From positions 1 to 36,826 of the forward strand of contig CAYVOX010000015.1 of NCBI GenBank assembly GCA_964453035.1: DNA of 36,826 nt, in the 5' to 3' direction. The notes under the pieces are model-generated. The model saw only the letters and a program-made list of their open reading frames with translations, was not told the origin of the DNA and did no database searches. The stretch's first letter is position 1; the number at the start of each line of letters is the position of its first letter. Source of the DNA: CAYVOX01 sp964453035. GTDB taxonomy: Bacteria > Chloroflexota > Anaerolineae > Anaerolineales > Anaerolineaceae. The translations under genes and the position numbers were made by a program. Of this stretch, positions 1 through 6,864 are shown in pieces.

Positions 1-81
1 GGCAGCGGCGAGGCGCGGGTGCAGAACGGTCGTCTGGATGGATTGACGCTGCCCCCCATGAGCGGAACCGTTTTGATGTAA
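1..81 (+). CDS. C-terminal fragment of an unidentified protein (possibly a GH13-type glycosidase)
   Basis: Frame 1 is open from the window edge to a TAA at 79-81 and gives a 26-residue tail ending LTLPPMSGTVLM. A tail of the form 'L.LPP.SG.VL' resembles the last beta-strand of alpha-amylase-family (GH13) C-terminal domains, but 26 residues cannot establish the family. Reading frame, codon use and the hairpin just after the stop support a real gene end. The start and all catalytic regions lie outside the window. Confidence 0.5.
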   Translation, partial: GSGEARVQNGRLDGLTLPPMSGTVLM

Positions 82-85
82 CCTG

Positions 86-112
86 CCGCCTTAACAGATT
101 GTGGCGGTTTGT
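86..112 (+). terminator. Weak hairpin terminator candidate after the first gene fragment
   Basis: CCGCC (86-90) pairs with GGCGG (103-107). With a three-base TTA bulge, ACA (94-96) pairs with TGT (100-102). TTTGT follows. The hairpin starts 4 bases after a stop codon. The T-tract is short and the stem bulged, so intrinsic termination is only plausible. Confidence 0.4.
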
Positions 113-149
113 CACCTCCAAATCAGGATAAAGCACAGAGCGTCTGCGG

Positions 150-178
150 TTGACGGTAGGCTCCATTCCCGTTACGCT
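150..178 (+). promoter_or_regulatory. Candidate sigma-70-type promoter for rubrerythrin
   Basis: TTGACG (150-155) is separated by 17 bases from TACGCT (173-178), about 44 bases before the rubrerythrin ATG. The -35 matches the consensus at 5 of 6 positions; the -10 keeps only the T, A and final T. It is the best match in this intergenic stretch. No recognisable PerR or Fur box was seen. Confidence 0.4.
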
Positions 179-221
179 TAACCCCGGCTCGTATTCAATA
201 CCATAGAACAGGAGAAAATCC

Positions 222-719
222 ATGGGAAAGACATTGGAGCATTTAAAAGCTGCCTTCGCGGGCGAATCTCAGGCCAACCGCAAGTACACCGCGTTTGCCC
301 AGAAGGCTGAGGAAGAGGGCTTCTCGCAGATTGCAAAGTTATTCCGTGCGGCAGCCCACGCCGAAACCATCCACGCCATCAACCACCTCAAGGCAATGAA
401 CGGGGTCAGTTCCACCAGAGAGAACCTGGCAGAGGCCATCGGCGGAGAGAATTACGAAGTGGTGAACATGTACCCCCAGATGATTGATGACGCTAGCAGC
501 GAAGCCGAGAAAGCCGCCCTGCGCAGCTTCCGCTGGGCCTGGGAAGTGGAAAAGGTGCACGAGGAGCTCTACCGCAAGGCGCTGGAGACCCTCGGCCAGG
601 GCGACGAAAGCTACGATTACTACGTCTGCCCGTTCTGCGGGTACACCCACGCTAAAGGCGCGCCGGAGAAATGCCCGGTGTGCGGAGCGCCTGCCGCCAA
701 ATTCGTAAAAATCAGCTAG
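222..719 (+). CDS. rbr: Rubrerythrin
   Basis: This 165-residue protein is a rubrerythrin, a cytoplasmic non-haem iron peroxidase that reduces hydrogen peroxide in anaerobes and microaerophiles. The N-terminal four-helix ferritin-like domain (about 1-130) carries the diiron ligands: Glu15, Glu48 with His51, Glu76/Glu79, and Glu110 with His113. The C-terminal rubredoxin domain has CPFCG (Cys136, Cys139) and CPVCG (Cys151, Cys154) for one FeS4 centre. Length and domain order match classical rubrerythrins. The start is supported by AGGAG at 210-214, 7 bases before the ATG. It appears to be its own transcription unit: a promoter candidate lies upstream and a hairpin (741-763) downstream. Its presence suggests an organism that must handle peroxide under low-oxygen conditions. 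The electron donor (rubredoxin or NADH:rubredoxin reductase) is not encoded nearby. Confidence 0.96.
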   Translation: MGKTLEHLKAAFAGESQANRKYTAFAQKAEEEGFSQIAKLFRAAAHAETIHAINHLKAMNGVSSTRENLAEAIGGENYEVVNMYPQMIDDASSEAEKAALRSFRWAWEVEKVHEELYRKALETLGQGDESYDYYVCPFCGYTHAKGAPEKCPVCGAPAAKFVKIS

Positions 720-740
720 AGCGTTCACACCCGGTGCAGA

Positions 741-763
741 GCGGAAGGCTCGCTGCCCTCCGC
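741..763 (+). terminator. Hairpin between rubrerythrin and lactate permease
   Basis: GCGGA (741-745) and GG (747-748) pair with CC (756-757) and TCCGC (759-763), with one A-C mismatch and a 7-base loop. The downstream sequence is CTGGTTTGATTTT, a poor T-tract that runs into the next start codon. It may be a leaky terminator or an attenuating structure. Confidence 0.35.
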
Positions 764-776
764 CTGGTTTGATTTT

Positions 777-2381
777 ATGCCATTTTCTCAGGTTTACGAC
801 CCACTCAATTCACCGGCGCTTTCCACTCTGGCTGCCCTGCTGCCGGTAGTGGTGTTATTGGGCTGCCTGGGCCTGGCGCGGATGAAGGCTCACCTGGCGG
901 CGCTGGCTGGTTTAGGCGCAGCCGCGGGTGTAGGGATTCTGCTCTTCAGGCAGCCGCCCGGGCAGTCGCTGGCTGCCGCGGTTTATGGAGCTGCCTACGG
1001 CTTCCTGCCAATTGGCTGGATTATACTGAATGTGCTCTTCCTCTACACCCTCACCCTTCAAAAAGGCCTCTTTGAAACCCTCAAGGACAGCCTGACGCGC
1101 ATCACGCCAGACCGGCGGCTGCAATTGCTGCTGGTGGCGTTTTGTTTTGGCGCTTTTTTTGAAGGCGCAGCCGGATTCGGCACGCCGGTAGCCGTGACGG
1201 GGTCCATCCTGGTGGGGCTTGGATTTTCGCCCATCAGCGCTGCGGGCCTGGCTCTCATGGCCAACACCGCGCCGGTGCCCTACGCCGGGCTGGGCACGCC
1301 GCTGGTGGCCCTGCAGGGAGTAACCGGCCTTGACCTGCGCGACCTGACTGTGATGGTGGCGCGTCAGCTTATGTTTTTTAACATCCTCATCCCCTTCTGG
1401 ATTACCACCGTGTTTTGCGGTTGGAAAGCCATGCTGGAGGTGTGGCCGGCGCTGCTGGTGGCTGGCGCAAGCTTTGCCGGGGTGCAGTATGCTGTAGCCG
1501 CCTTACACGGACCGTGGCTGGTCAACATCCTCTCGGCGCTGGCATCCATGGCGGCCCTGGCCGGGTTTTTGCGCGTATGGCGCCCCAGGCGCATCTACCG
1601 CCTGCCGGGTGACGCCGCGCAAGACGAGGTGAAACTGTATACGCCGCGCGAGGTTCGACAGGCATGGCTGCCGTGGCTCATCCTCTCGGCGACCCTCTTC
1701 ATCTGGGGGCTGCCGCAGGTAAAAGCCTGGCTGGATAGCATCTCGCTGGTTCGCATCGCGGTGCCGGGGCTGCACCAGCTGGTGCAGCGCGTGCCGCCGA
1801 TTGTGCCCGCGGCACGCCTGGAAAACGCCCTCTTCGAGTTCAACTGGCTATCGGCTTCGGGGACGGGTATTCTGCTGGCGGCATTCGCAGCCGGGCTGCA
1901 GATGGGTTTTTCTCTGGCGGCGCTGGCGCGGGCCTACTGGACAACCCTCAAGCAGGCCCGCTTTGCCCTCTTGACCATCTCAACCATGATGGCGTTGGGC
2001 TTTGTGACGCGCTACGCGGGTATGGATGCCACCCTGGGGCTGGCTTTTGCGCAGACCGGCGTGCTTTATCCCTTCTTCGGCACCCTTCTGGGCTGGATGG
2101 GGGTCGTGCTGACGGGGTCAGATACCTCCTCCAACGTGCTCTTTGGCAGCCTGCAGCGCCTGACGGCTGAACGCCTGGGTATTGACCCATTGGTTATGTC
2201 TGCCGCCAACACCTCCGGCGGTGTGATGGGCAAGATGGTCAACGCCCAGAGCATTGTGGTTGCCAGCGCAGCGACAGGCAGCGAGGGTCGCGAAAGCGCC
2301 ATCCTGCGCTATGTGTTCATTCACAGCCTGGCGCTGGCAGCCCTGGTGGGCGTGGTGGTGATGGTGATGGCAGCGCGTTAA
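777..2381 (+). CDS. lldP: L-lactate permease (LctP/LldP family)
   Basis: This 534-residue, very hydrophobic protein is of normal length for the lactate permease family, cytoplasmic-membrane symporters importing L-lactate (often also D-lactate or glycolate) with protons. Diagnostic family segments are visible: GAFFEGAAGFGTPVAVTG near residues 123-140, the following NTAPVPYAGLGTPL stretch, GSDTSSNVLFGSLQ near 447-460, and GGVMGKMVNAQSIVVASAATG near 480-500. About 12-14 transmembrane helices can be drawn. No strong Shine-Dalgarno precedes the ATG, so initiation may be weak or coupled to structure at 741-763. No lactate dehydrogenase (lldEFG or lctO) lies beside it. The next gene is an SDR with its own promoter, so substrate use must be encoded elsewhere. 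The family assignment is firm; the exact substrate is inferred. Confidence 0.93.
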   Translation: MPFSQVYDPLNSPALSTLAALLPVVVLLGCLGLARMKAHLAALAGLGAAAGVGILLFRQPPGQSLAAAVYGAAYGFLPIGWIILNVLFLYTLTLQKGLFETLKDSLTRITPDRRLQLLLVAFCFGAFFEGAAGFGTPVAVTGSILVGLGFSPISAAGLALMANTAPVPYAGLGTPLVALQGVTGLDLRDLTVMVARQLMFFNILIPFWITTVFCGWKAMLEVWPALLVAGASFAGVQYAVAALHGPWLVNILSALASMAALAGFLRVWRPRRIYRLPGDAAQDEVKLYTPREVRQAWLPWLILSATLFIWGLPQVKAWLDSISLVRIAVPGLHQLVQRVPPIVPAARLENALFEFNWLSASGTGILLAAFAAGLQMGFSLAALARAYWTTLKQARFALLTISTMMALGFVTRYAGMDATLGLAFAQTGVLYPFFGTLLGWMGVVLTGSDTSSNVLFGSLQRLTAERLGIDPLVMSAANTSGGVMGKMVNAQSIVVASAATGSEGRESAILRYVFIHSLALAALVGVVVMVMAAR

Positions 2382-2398
2382 TATCATTGTACAAAGCT

Positions 2399-2428
2399 TT
2401 GACAGCTCGGGGGATTTTCGATGATAAT
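2399..2428 (+). promoter_or_regulatory. Sigma-70-type promoter for the SDR gene
   Basis: A perfect -35 TTGACA (2399-2404) is followed after 18 bases by GATAAT (2423-2428), a 5/6 match to TATAAT. It lies in the 79-base gap after the lactate permease, with a predicted start about 25 bases before the SDR ATG. It is one of the best consensus promoters in the window. Confidence 0.7.
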
Positions 2429-2437
2429 CGAGAAAAT
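2414..2437 (+). promoter_or_regulatory. Palindromic operator candidate overlapping the -10 box
   Basis: TCGAT (2418-2422) and ATCGA (2427-2431) form a dyad around GATA, extended by ATTT/AAAAT arms with a two-base offset. The dyad covers the -10 hexamer. A second perfect palindrome, CAAAGCTTTG (2392-2401), touches the -35. Such placement is typical of repressor sites. No regulator gene is adjacent. Confidence 0.4.
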
Positions 2438-2460
2438 TCAGGATAAAGGTTGTAAATACG

Positions 2461-3348
2461 ATGACGTCTGATAAACCCATGAATGAAAAAGTGGTGCTCA
2501 TCACCGGCGCGACCCGCGGAATTGGCAAAGAAACCGCCCTGGCGCTGGCTGCGCTGGGCGCCACAACCGTGATCGTCGGGCGTGACCCGACCCGCACCGC
2601 CGAGACGGCTGATGAAATTCGCCGCCAGACCGGCAGCCAGCGTGTGGATTTTTTCACCGCCGACCTCTCTTTACTGAGCGAGACGCGCCACCTGGCGATG
2701 GATTTTCTGCGCCGCTATGACCGGCTGCACGTGCTCATCAACAACGCCGGCGCGGTGTTCGTCCGGCGCGAGGAAACCCGCGAAGGGCTTGAAAAGACCC
2801 TGGCGCTCAATCATCTCAGCCCCTTCCTGCTCACCCACCAGTTCCTGGATGTGCTGCAGGCCAGCGCCCCCGCGCGCATCATTAACGTCTCATCCAATGC
2901 CCACCACATGGCACGCATGCGCTTTGATGACCTGCAATTCCAACGCGGTTACCGCGGTTGGATCGCCTATGCCCAATCCAAGCTGGCGAACATTTACTTT
3001 ACTGTGGGTCTGGCAGGCATGTTGGACGCGCAGCGCGTCACCGCCAACGTCCTCCACCCGGGTTTTGTTGCCACCAATTTTGGCAGAAGCAACGGCGGAA
3101 TTTTTAAACCGTTCTTTGCGCTCACCCAGCTTGTGGCGCTCAGTCCGCAAGAAGGGGCGCAAACCAGCATCTACCTGGCAGCCTCGCCGGAGGTGGAAAG
3201 CGTGAGTGGAAAGTACTTCAGCAAGTGCCGCCAGGCTGCCCCTTCTGCCGCCGCCGAGGATTTGAACGCTGCGCGGCGCCTGTGGGACGTCAGCATGGAT
3301 ATGACCGGCCTTTCGGTGGATTATTCCAATAACCAGCCCGCGGGCTAA
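2461..3348 (+). CDS. Short-chain dehydrogenase/reductase (SDR), retinol-dehydrogenase-like
   Basis: This 295-residue cytoplasmic NAD(P)-dependent oxidoreductase has a Rossmann fold. Visible SDR signatures are TGATRGIG at residues 15-22 (nucleotide binding), NNAG at 94-97, serines 144/145 in the INVSS segment, and the catalytic Tyr170-xxx-Lys174. An Arg after the glycine motif and another in the 'GRDPTR' stretch favour NADP(H), an inference. The substrate is unknown; the overall layout resembles retinol-dehydrogenase/WWOX-like SDRs common in bacteria. The ATG at 2461 follows AGGATAAAGG. An internal ATG (2479) also fits, since the fold begins immediately after it. It has its own consensus promoter with operator-like palindromes and a strong hairpin after the stop, so it looks like a separately regulated single-gene unit. 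Confidence 0.92.
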   Translation: MTSDKPMNEKVVLITGATRGIGKETALALAALGATTVIVGRDPTRTAETADEIRRQTGSQRVDFFTADLSLLSETRHLAMDFLRRYDRLHVLINNAGAVFVRREETREGLEKTLALNHLSPFLLTHQFLDVLQASAPARIINVSSNAHHMARMRFDDLQFQRGYRGWIAYAQSKLANIYFTVGLAGMLDAQRVTANVLHPGFVATNFGRSNGGIFKPFFALTQLVALSPQEGAQTSIYLAASPEVESVSGKYFSKCRQAAPSAAAEDLNAARRLWDVSMDMTGLSVDYSNNQPAG

Positions 3349-3374
3349 ACAACCGCCCGCTTTGTAATTTTCCT

Positions 3375-3410
3375 CAGCCCGGGAACCTTGAGCACCCGGG
3401 CTGCGTCTTA
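3375..3410 (+). terminator. Terminator hairpin after the SDR gene
   Basis: CAGCCCGGG (3375-3383) and CCCGGGCTG (3395-3403) form a perfect 9-bp GC-rich stem with an 11-base loop, 26 bases after the SDR stop. The tail is CGTCTTA, poor in T, so termination may be partial. Confidence 0.55.
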
Positions 3411-3443
3411 TCCTGGAGTAGAATCAGTAAAGGAGAACTCACC

Positions 3444-4823
3444 ATGTTTAAGACGCGACTTTTCATTCTAATAATTATTGCAGCGGTGGCGCTTTCAGCC
3501 TGCGCCACGCTGCCGCAGACCCTATCCCCAACCCAACCGGCGACCGCCACCCCACCCAGAGCCACGCCCGCGCAACCCGGCGCGCCGGTGACAACCCTGC
3601 CGCCTATCATCACCCCCCTGCCCGCCGATGGCGATGTGATGCCGCGCTTTATTCTGGCTGCCCGCCAGGCGCTGGCAGCCAGGCTCAACCTCAACTTCGA
3701 CCAGGTTGTCGTCGTTTCCATCAAAGCCGTTGATTGGCCCAACGCCTGTCTGGGCTTGCCGGAAGCCAATGAAATGTGCGCGCAAGTCATCACCCCCGGC
3801 TACCGGGTGATGCTGCGCGTCAACAACCAGGAATATGAAGTCCGCACTGGCAGCAGCACCTCCGTCGTGCGCATCGCCCCTCAGGCTCCCGCCGGTCAAA
3901 CCACATCCCCGGCTGAAAAAGCGCGCGCCGACCTGGCCCAGCGCCTGCGCGTCACCGCTGAGAGCATCACCATCCTGGAAGTTGAAGAAAAGGATTGGCC
4001 GGATTCCTGCCTGGGCATCAGCCAGAAGGACGTGCAGTGCCTGCAGGTCATCACCCCCGGTTTCCAGGTTAACCTGGAACACAAAGGCCGCCTGTACATC
4101 TACCACACCAACCGCACCGGCTCCACCGTGATGCTGGCTGAGAGCCAGGGAGCGGGCATCGAAGTCCCCGGCGAAGCGCTGCTCACCTGGAAGAGCCCCG
4201 GCAGCAACTGCCAGGCGGCAGTGATGAGCCTCACCACCATCAGCTTTGGGCCGTGCAACACGCTGCGCCTCACCCAGCGCTGGGAGAACGTCGAGCACCT
4301 GGCGGACCTCAAACACTTTGTTGAGACTTTTGCCCCCTTCAGCGCCGAAACCAAAGCCGGCAGCCTGCAGTTCAAGGGCAGCGGCGCGAGCCTTGCCACC
4401 CCCGCCGAGCAGCGCGCCATCGCTGAATGGGCTGAGATGGCTTCCGCTTCTGCCTCGGGGGGCAAAGGCGGCGCGTCCTACGGGCTGGCGCTCAGCTGGC
4501 ACCGCGAGGGCGGTATCGCCGGGTTCTGCGACGACCTGCTCATCTACCGCAGCGGGGCCGCGTTGGCCTCCTCCTGCAAAGGCAACAGCGCGCGCAAACT
4601 GGGCGCCGCCTACCTCACCTCCGCCCAGCTCGACCAGCTCTACGCCTGGCTGGATGACCTCAAAACCTTCAGCTATAAATACAGCGACCCCGCCACCGCC
4701 GACGCCATGCGCCTGCAACTGCTGCTCAACGGCACGGGCACCAAAGAGGTCAGCGACTCTGCCCGCCAGGCCATGCTGACCTTCAGTCAGGAGGTCTTTG
4801 CAAGCATCAGCCAACTAAAATGA
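3444..4823 (+). CDS. Lipoprotein with duplicated Cys-containing repeat
   Basis: This 459-residue protein starts with a short basic N-terminus, a hydrophobic core and the lipobox LSAC, so Cys20 should be lipidated and the protein held on the outer face of the membrane. A Thr/Pro-rich linker (about 21-65) follows. Two homologous repeats of about 70 residues follow: one centred on Trp98 (WPNACLG, then C-x-QVITPGYRV) and one on Trp185 (WPDSCLG, then CLQVITPGFQV). Each has two cysteines, perhaps a disulfide. The C-terminal part (about 240-459) contains a segment resembling neither repeat, with several more Cys. I do not recognise an enzymatic motif. AAGGAG precedes the ATG at a suitable distance. 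Neighbours give no functional hint. It is probably a cell-surface protein of the kind frequent in Chloroflexota; function unknown. Confidence 0.85.
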   Translation: MFKTRLFILIIIAAVALSACATLPQTLSPTQPATATPPRATPAQPGAPVTTLPPIITPLPADGDVMPRFILAARQALAARLNLNFDQVVVVSIKAVDWPNACLGLPEANEMCAQVITPGYRVMLRVNNQEYEVRTGSSTSVVRIAPQAPAGQTTSPAEKARADLAQRLRVTAESITILEVEEKDWPDSCLGISQKDVQCLQVITPGFQVNLEHKGRLYIYHTNRTGSTVMLAESQGAGIEVPGEALLTWKSPGSNCQAAVMSLTTISFGPCNTLRLTQRWENVEHLADLKHFVETFAPFSAETKAGSLQFKGSGASLATPAEQRAIAEWAEMASASASGGKGGASYGLALSWHREGGIAGFCDDLLIYRSGAALASSCKGNSARKLGAAYLTSAQLDQLYAWLDDLKTFSYKYSDPATADAMRLQLLLNGTGTKEVSDSARQAMLTFSQEVFASISQLK

Positions 4824-4968
4824 TAGCTCCAGATAGCTTTGGAGAGTGATTCGCGTCTCTCAAGTCGGCTAAAAGCGAGTACAATGCATCATAGCCGTGA
4901 AGCGCAATTTAGTGCCGGTAAAATCACACCCAGCCCGTCAATCTTTCACGGTGGCGTGGAGCAAAAGT

Positions 4969-5115
4969 ATGCCGAATAAGAAAACAACCAGGCAGAGCAG
5001 TGGGATGACCAGTGGCGAGCGCGACGCTCAGCGCGCCAAACGCTGGCAGCAGGTGCTCTTCATCGGGATTTCCATCCTGGTGCTGCTCTCGATGGTGGTA
5101 TCTCTCATCAGATAG
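4969..5115 (+). CDS. Small single-helix membrane protein (48 aa)
   Basis: The reading frame is open from a GTG at 4897, but I prefer the ATG at 4969: GGAG at 4958-4961 stands 7 bases before it. The upstream part has the composition of noncoding DNA. The resulting 48-residue protein has a charged, polar N-terminus (many Lys, Arg, Ser) and a single C-terminal hydrophobic helix (about residues 26-46) ending SLIR. It would be tail-anchored. It lies 9 bases before the DUF4173 protein and is probably co-expressed with it. No function is recognised. TACAAT at 4880-4885 could be the -10 of their promoter. Confidence 0.6.
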   Translation: MPNKKTTRQSSGMTSGERDAQRAKRWQQVLFIGISILVLLSMVVSLIR

Positions 5116-5124
5116 GAACTCGCC

Positions 5125-6799
5125 ATGTCTCGACAACTCAAGTTCGTCCTTTCCGCCCTGGGCGCTGCCTGGGCGGTAGATTTACTGTTCTGGCAGGCCG
5201 GCTGGGGCATCAACTTCACCGTTTGGGTGGCCCTCACCCTGGCGATCGGCTTCATCCTGGCGCGCAGCGAGCAGGTCAAGCCCGCCCGGCTCACCTGGCT
5301 GCTGGCAGTTATCACCCTGGGTCTGGCAGCCATTACCTTTTTACGCAGCCAGCCGTTCACCCTCTTCATCTCCCTGCTGCTCTCCATGCTGTGCCTTATG
5401 CTCACCGCCGCCACCTTCAGGCATGCCAACTGGCCCCATTATCGCCTGGTGGATTACATCACCACCGCCCTCAAATTCCTGCTGGCGCTGCTCATCCGCC
5501 CGTGGGAAGTGTTGACAAAACCGCATCCCCCGGCACCCGCCGCGGATCCCGNNNNNNNNNNNNNNNNNNNNNNNNNNNNNNNNNNNNNNNNNNNNNNNNN
5601 NNNNNNNNNNNNNNNNNNNNNNNNNNNNNNNNNNNNNNNNNNNNNNNNNNNCCACCTGGAAGCGCGCGCTGCCGGTGCTGCGCGGGCTGCTGCTGGCTCT
5701 ACCGGTGCTGTTGATCTTTGCCACGCTGCTGGCTTCTGCCGACCCCATCTTCGGCGACCAGCTCAGAAGCTGGTTGAGCTGGTTCCGGGTGGAAAACCTC
5801 GGAGAAATCATCTTCCGCCTGGTTTACATCCTCATCCTGGCGTTTGTCTTCATCGGCGCCCTCTTGCACGCCATCCACCCCGCCAAAGAAGAACCGCGCC
5901 CCGATACGCATAAGGATTGGGTCACCCGCCTCCTCGGCTGGACGGAGACATTCATCGTGCTGCTGGCGGTGAACCTGCTGTTCATCTTCTTCCTCGTCAT
6001 CCAGTTCTGGTATTTGTTTGGCGGGCAGGCCAACATCAGCACCACAGCCTATACCTATTCAGAGTACGCCCGGCGCGGATTCAATGAACTGGTGGCGGTG
6101 GCGGTGCTCAGCCTGGGCTTGTACCTGGGCCTTGCCACCATCACCCGCCTGGAATCGCCCGCCCACCGGCGCTGGTTCACCGCGTTGAGCGTGCTGCTCA
6201 CCCTCCAGGTGCTGGTCATCCTGGCCTCGGCCTTCCAGCGCCTGCTACTCTACGAAAACGCCTACGGTTGGACAGAACTGCGCACCATCACCCATTTCTT
6301 CATCATCTGGCTGGCATTGCTACTGCTGGCGACGATCGTACTGGAACTACTTCGCCGGCGGCATCGTTTTGGCCTGGCGGCGCTGGTTTTTGCCCTGGGC
6401 TTTGGCATCACCCTGGGTCTGCTGAACGTGGATGGCTTCATCGCGCAGCGCAACATCGCGCGCGCCGCCGCCGGCGCCGAGCTGGATGCCAAATACCTGG
6501 GCAGCCTCTCCAGTGACGCGGTGCCGGTGTTCTTCCAGGAATACCAACGCCCCGACCTTCCCAAAACGGTCAAAGACGCCCTGGGCGCGGAACTGGCCTG
6601 CCGCGCAGATGCCCTCAGCAGCCAGTCCAAGAGCGACTGGCGCTCGTTCAATGCCTCAGGCGCAACCGCAAACGCCGTGCTGACCGCCAACCAGGCCAGT
6701 TGGAGCCAGTACCCGGTGACGCGCGGCAAACGCGGCACCACCGTGCGCATCGACGGCGTGGAGCGCCAGTGCCAGTTGAACGTCTTTTTCAAAGATTGA
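5125..6799 (+). CDS. DUF4173/DUF4153-type multi-pass membrane protein, interrupted by an assembly gap
   Basis: Two in-frame halves flank 100 Ns. The 5' half (5125-5551) starts with ATG and encodes about 142 residues with several helices. The 3' half (from 5652, different frame) resumes with TWKRALPVLRG and runs to the stop at 6799. Conserved-looking segments are ASADPIFGDQL, then YARRGFNELVAVAVLSLG, then an AFQRLLLYENAYGWTELR stretch. These match my recollection of the DUF4173/DUF4153 membrane family, whose role is unknown. The frame change across the Ns shows only that the gap length is a placeholder, so I treat this as one gene rather than a pseudogene. The last 120 residues are outside the membrane and contain two Cys. 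It follows the 48-aa protein by 9 bases and is followed by a good terminator. Confidence 0.82.
5552..5651. other. Assembly gap of 100 N
   Basis: Exactly 100 consecutive N bases, the conventional scaffold placeholder for an unknown distance. It falls inside the DUF4173-type gene, directly after a Pro/Ala-rich GC-rich stretch. The true missing length must restore the reading frame: the flanking frames differ by one, so the real gap is not simply 100 bases. Confidence 0.99.
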
Positions 6800-6806
6800 C
6801 ACCCTC

Positions 6807-6843
6807 CCGCCCCACACAGCAATCACCTTTGTGGGGCGGTTTT
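6807..6843 (+). terminator. Rho-independent terminator after the DUF4173-type gene
   Basis: CCGCCCCACA (6807-6816) pairs perfectly with TGTGGGGCGG (6830-6839), followed by TTTTATT. A 10-bp GC-rich stem 7 bases after a stop codon with a T-tract is a convincing intrinsic terminator. Its right arm abuts the promoter candidate of the next gene. Confidence 0.8.
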
Positions 6844-6857
6844 ATTGATGGTAAAAT
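6829..6857 (+). promoter_or_regulatory. Promoter candidate placing transcription start at the next ATG
   Basis: TAAAAT (6852-6857) is a 5/6 match to the -10 consensus, and TTGTGG (6829-6834) stands 17 bases upstream. Only 7 bases separate the -10 from the ATG at 6865, so a transcript would begin at or next to the start codon. No Shine-Dalgarno is present, which fits a leaderless mRNA. Confidence 0.5.
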
Positions 6858-6864
6858 TCAGCTT

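Noticed and set aside
2118..2657. Minus-strand frame with a run of six histidines, suggesting a metal-binding protein.
   Set aside because: The His run is the complement of Val/Met codons at the end of lactate permease, and the frame crosses the promoter region and the start of the SDR gene.
3522..4814. Long minus-strand open frame (430 codons) opposite the lipoprotein gene.
   Set aside because: The plus-strand gene has a signal peptide, lipobox and internal repeats; the antisense product is low-complexity Gly/Ala with no start signals.
4897..4968. GTG start extending the small membrane protein by 24 codons.
   Set aside because: No ribosome site before the GTG, noncoding-like composition, and a good GGAG site before the ATG at 4969.
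5125..6799. DUF4173-type gene as a frameshifted pseudogene.
   Set aside because: The only frame change is across the 100-N placeholder; both halves are otherwise intact.
6700..6864. Upstream extension of the UPF0104 protein by 55 codons.
   Set aside because: It would overlap the previous gene and translate through a clear terminator; the natural N-terminal helix begins at ATG 6865.
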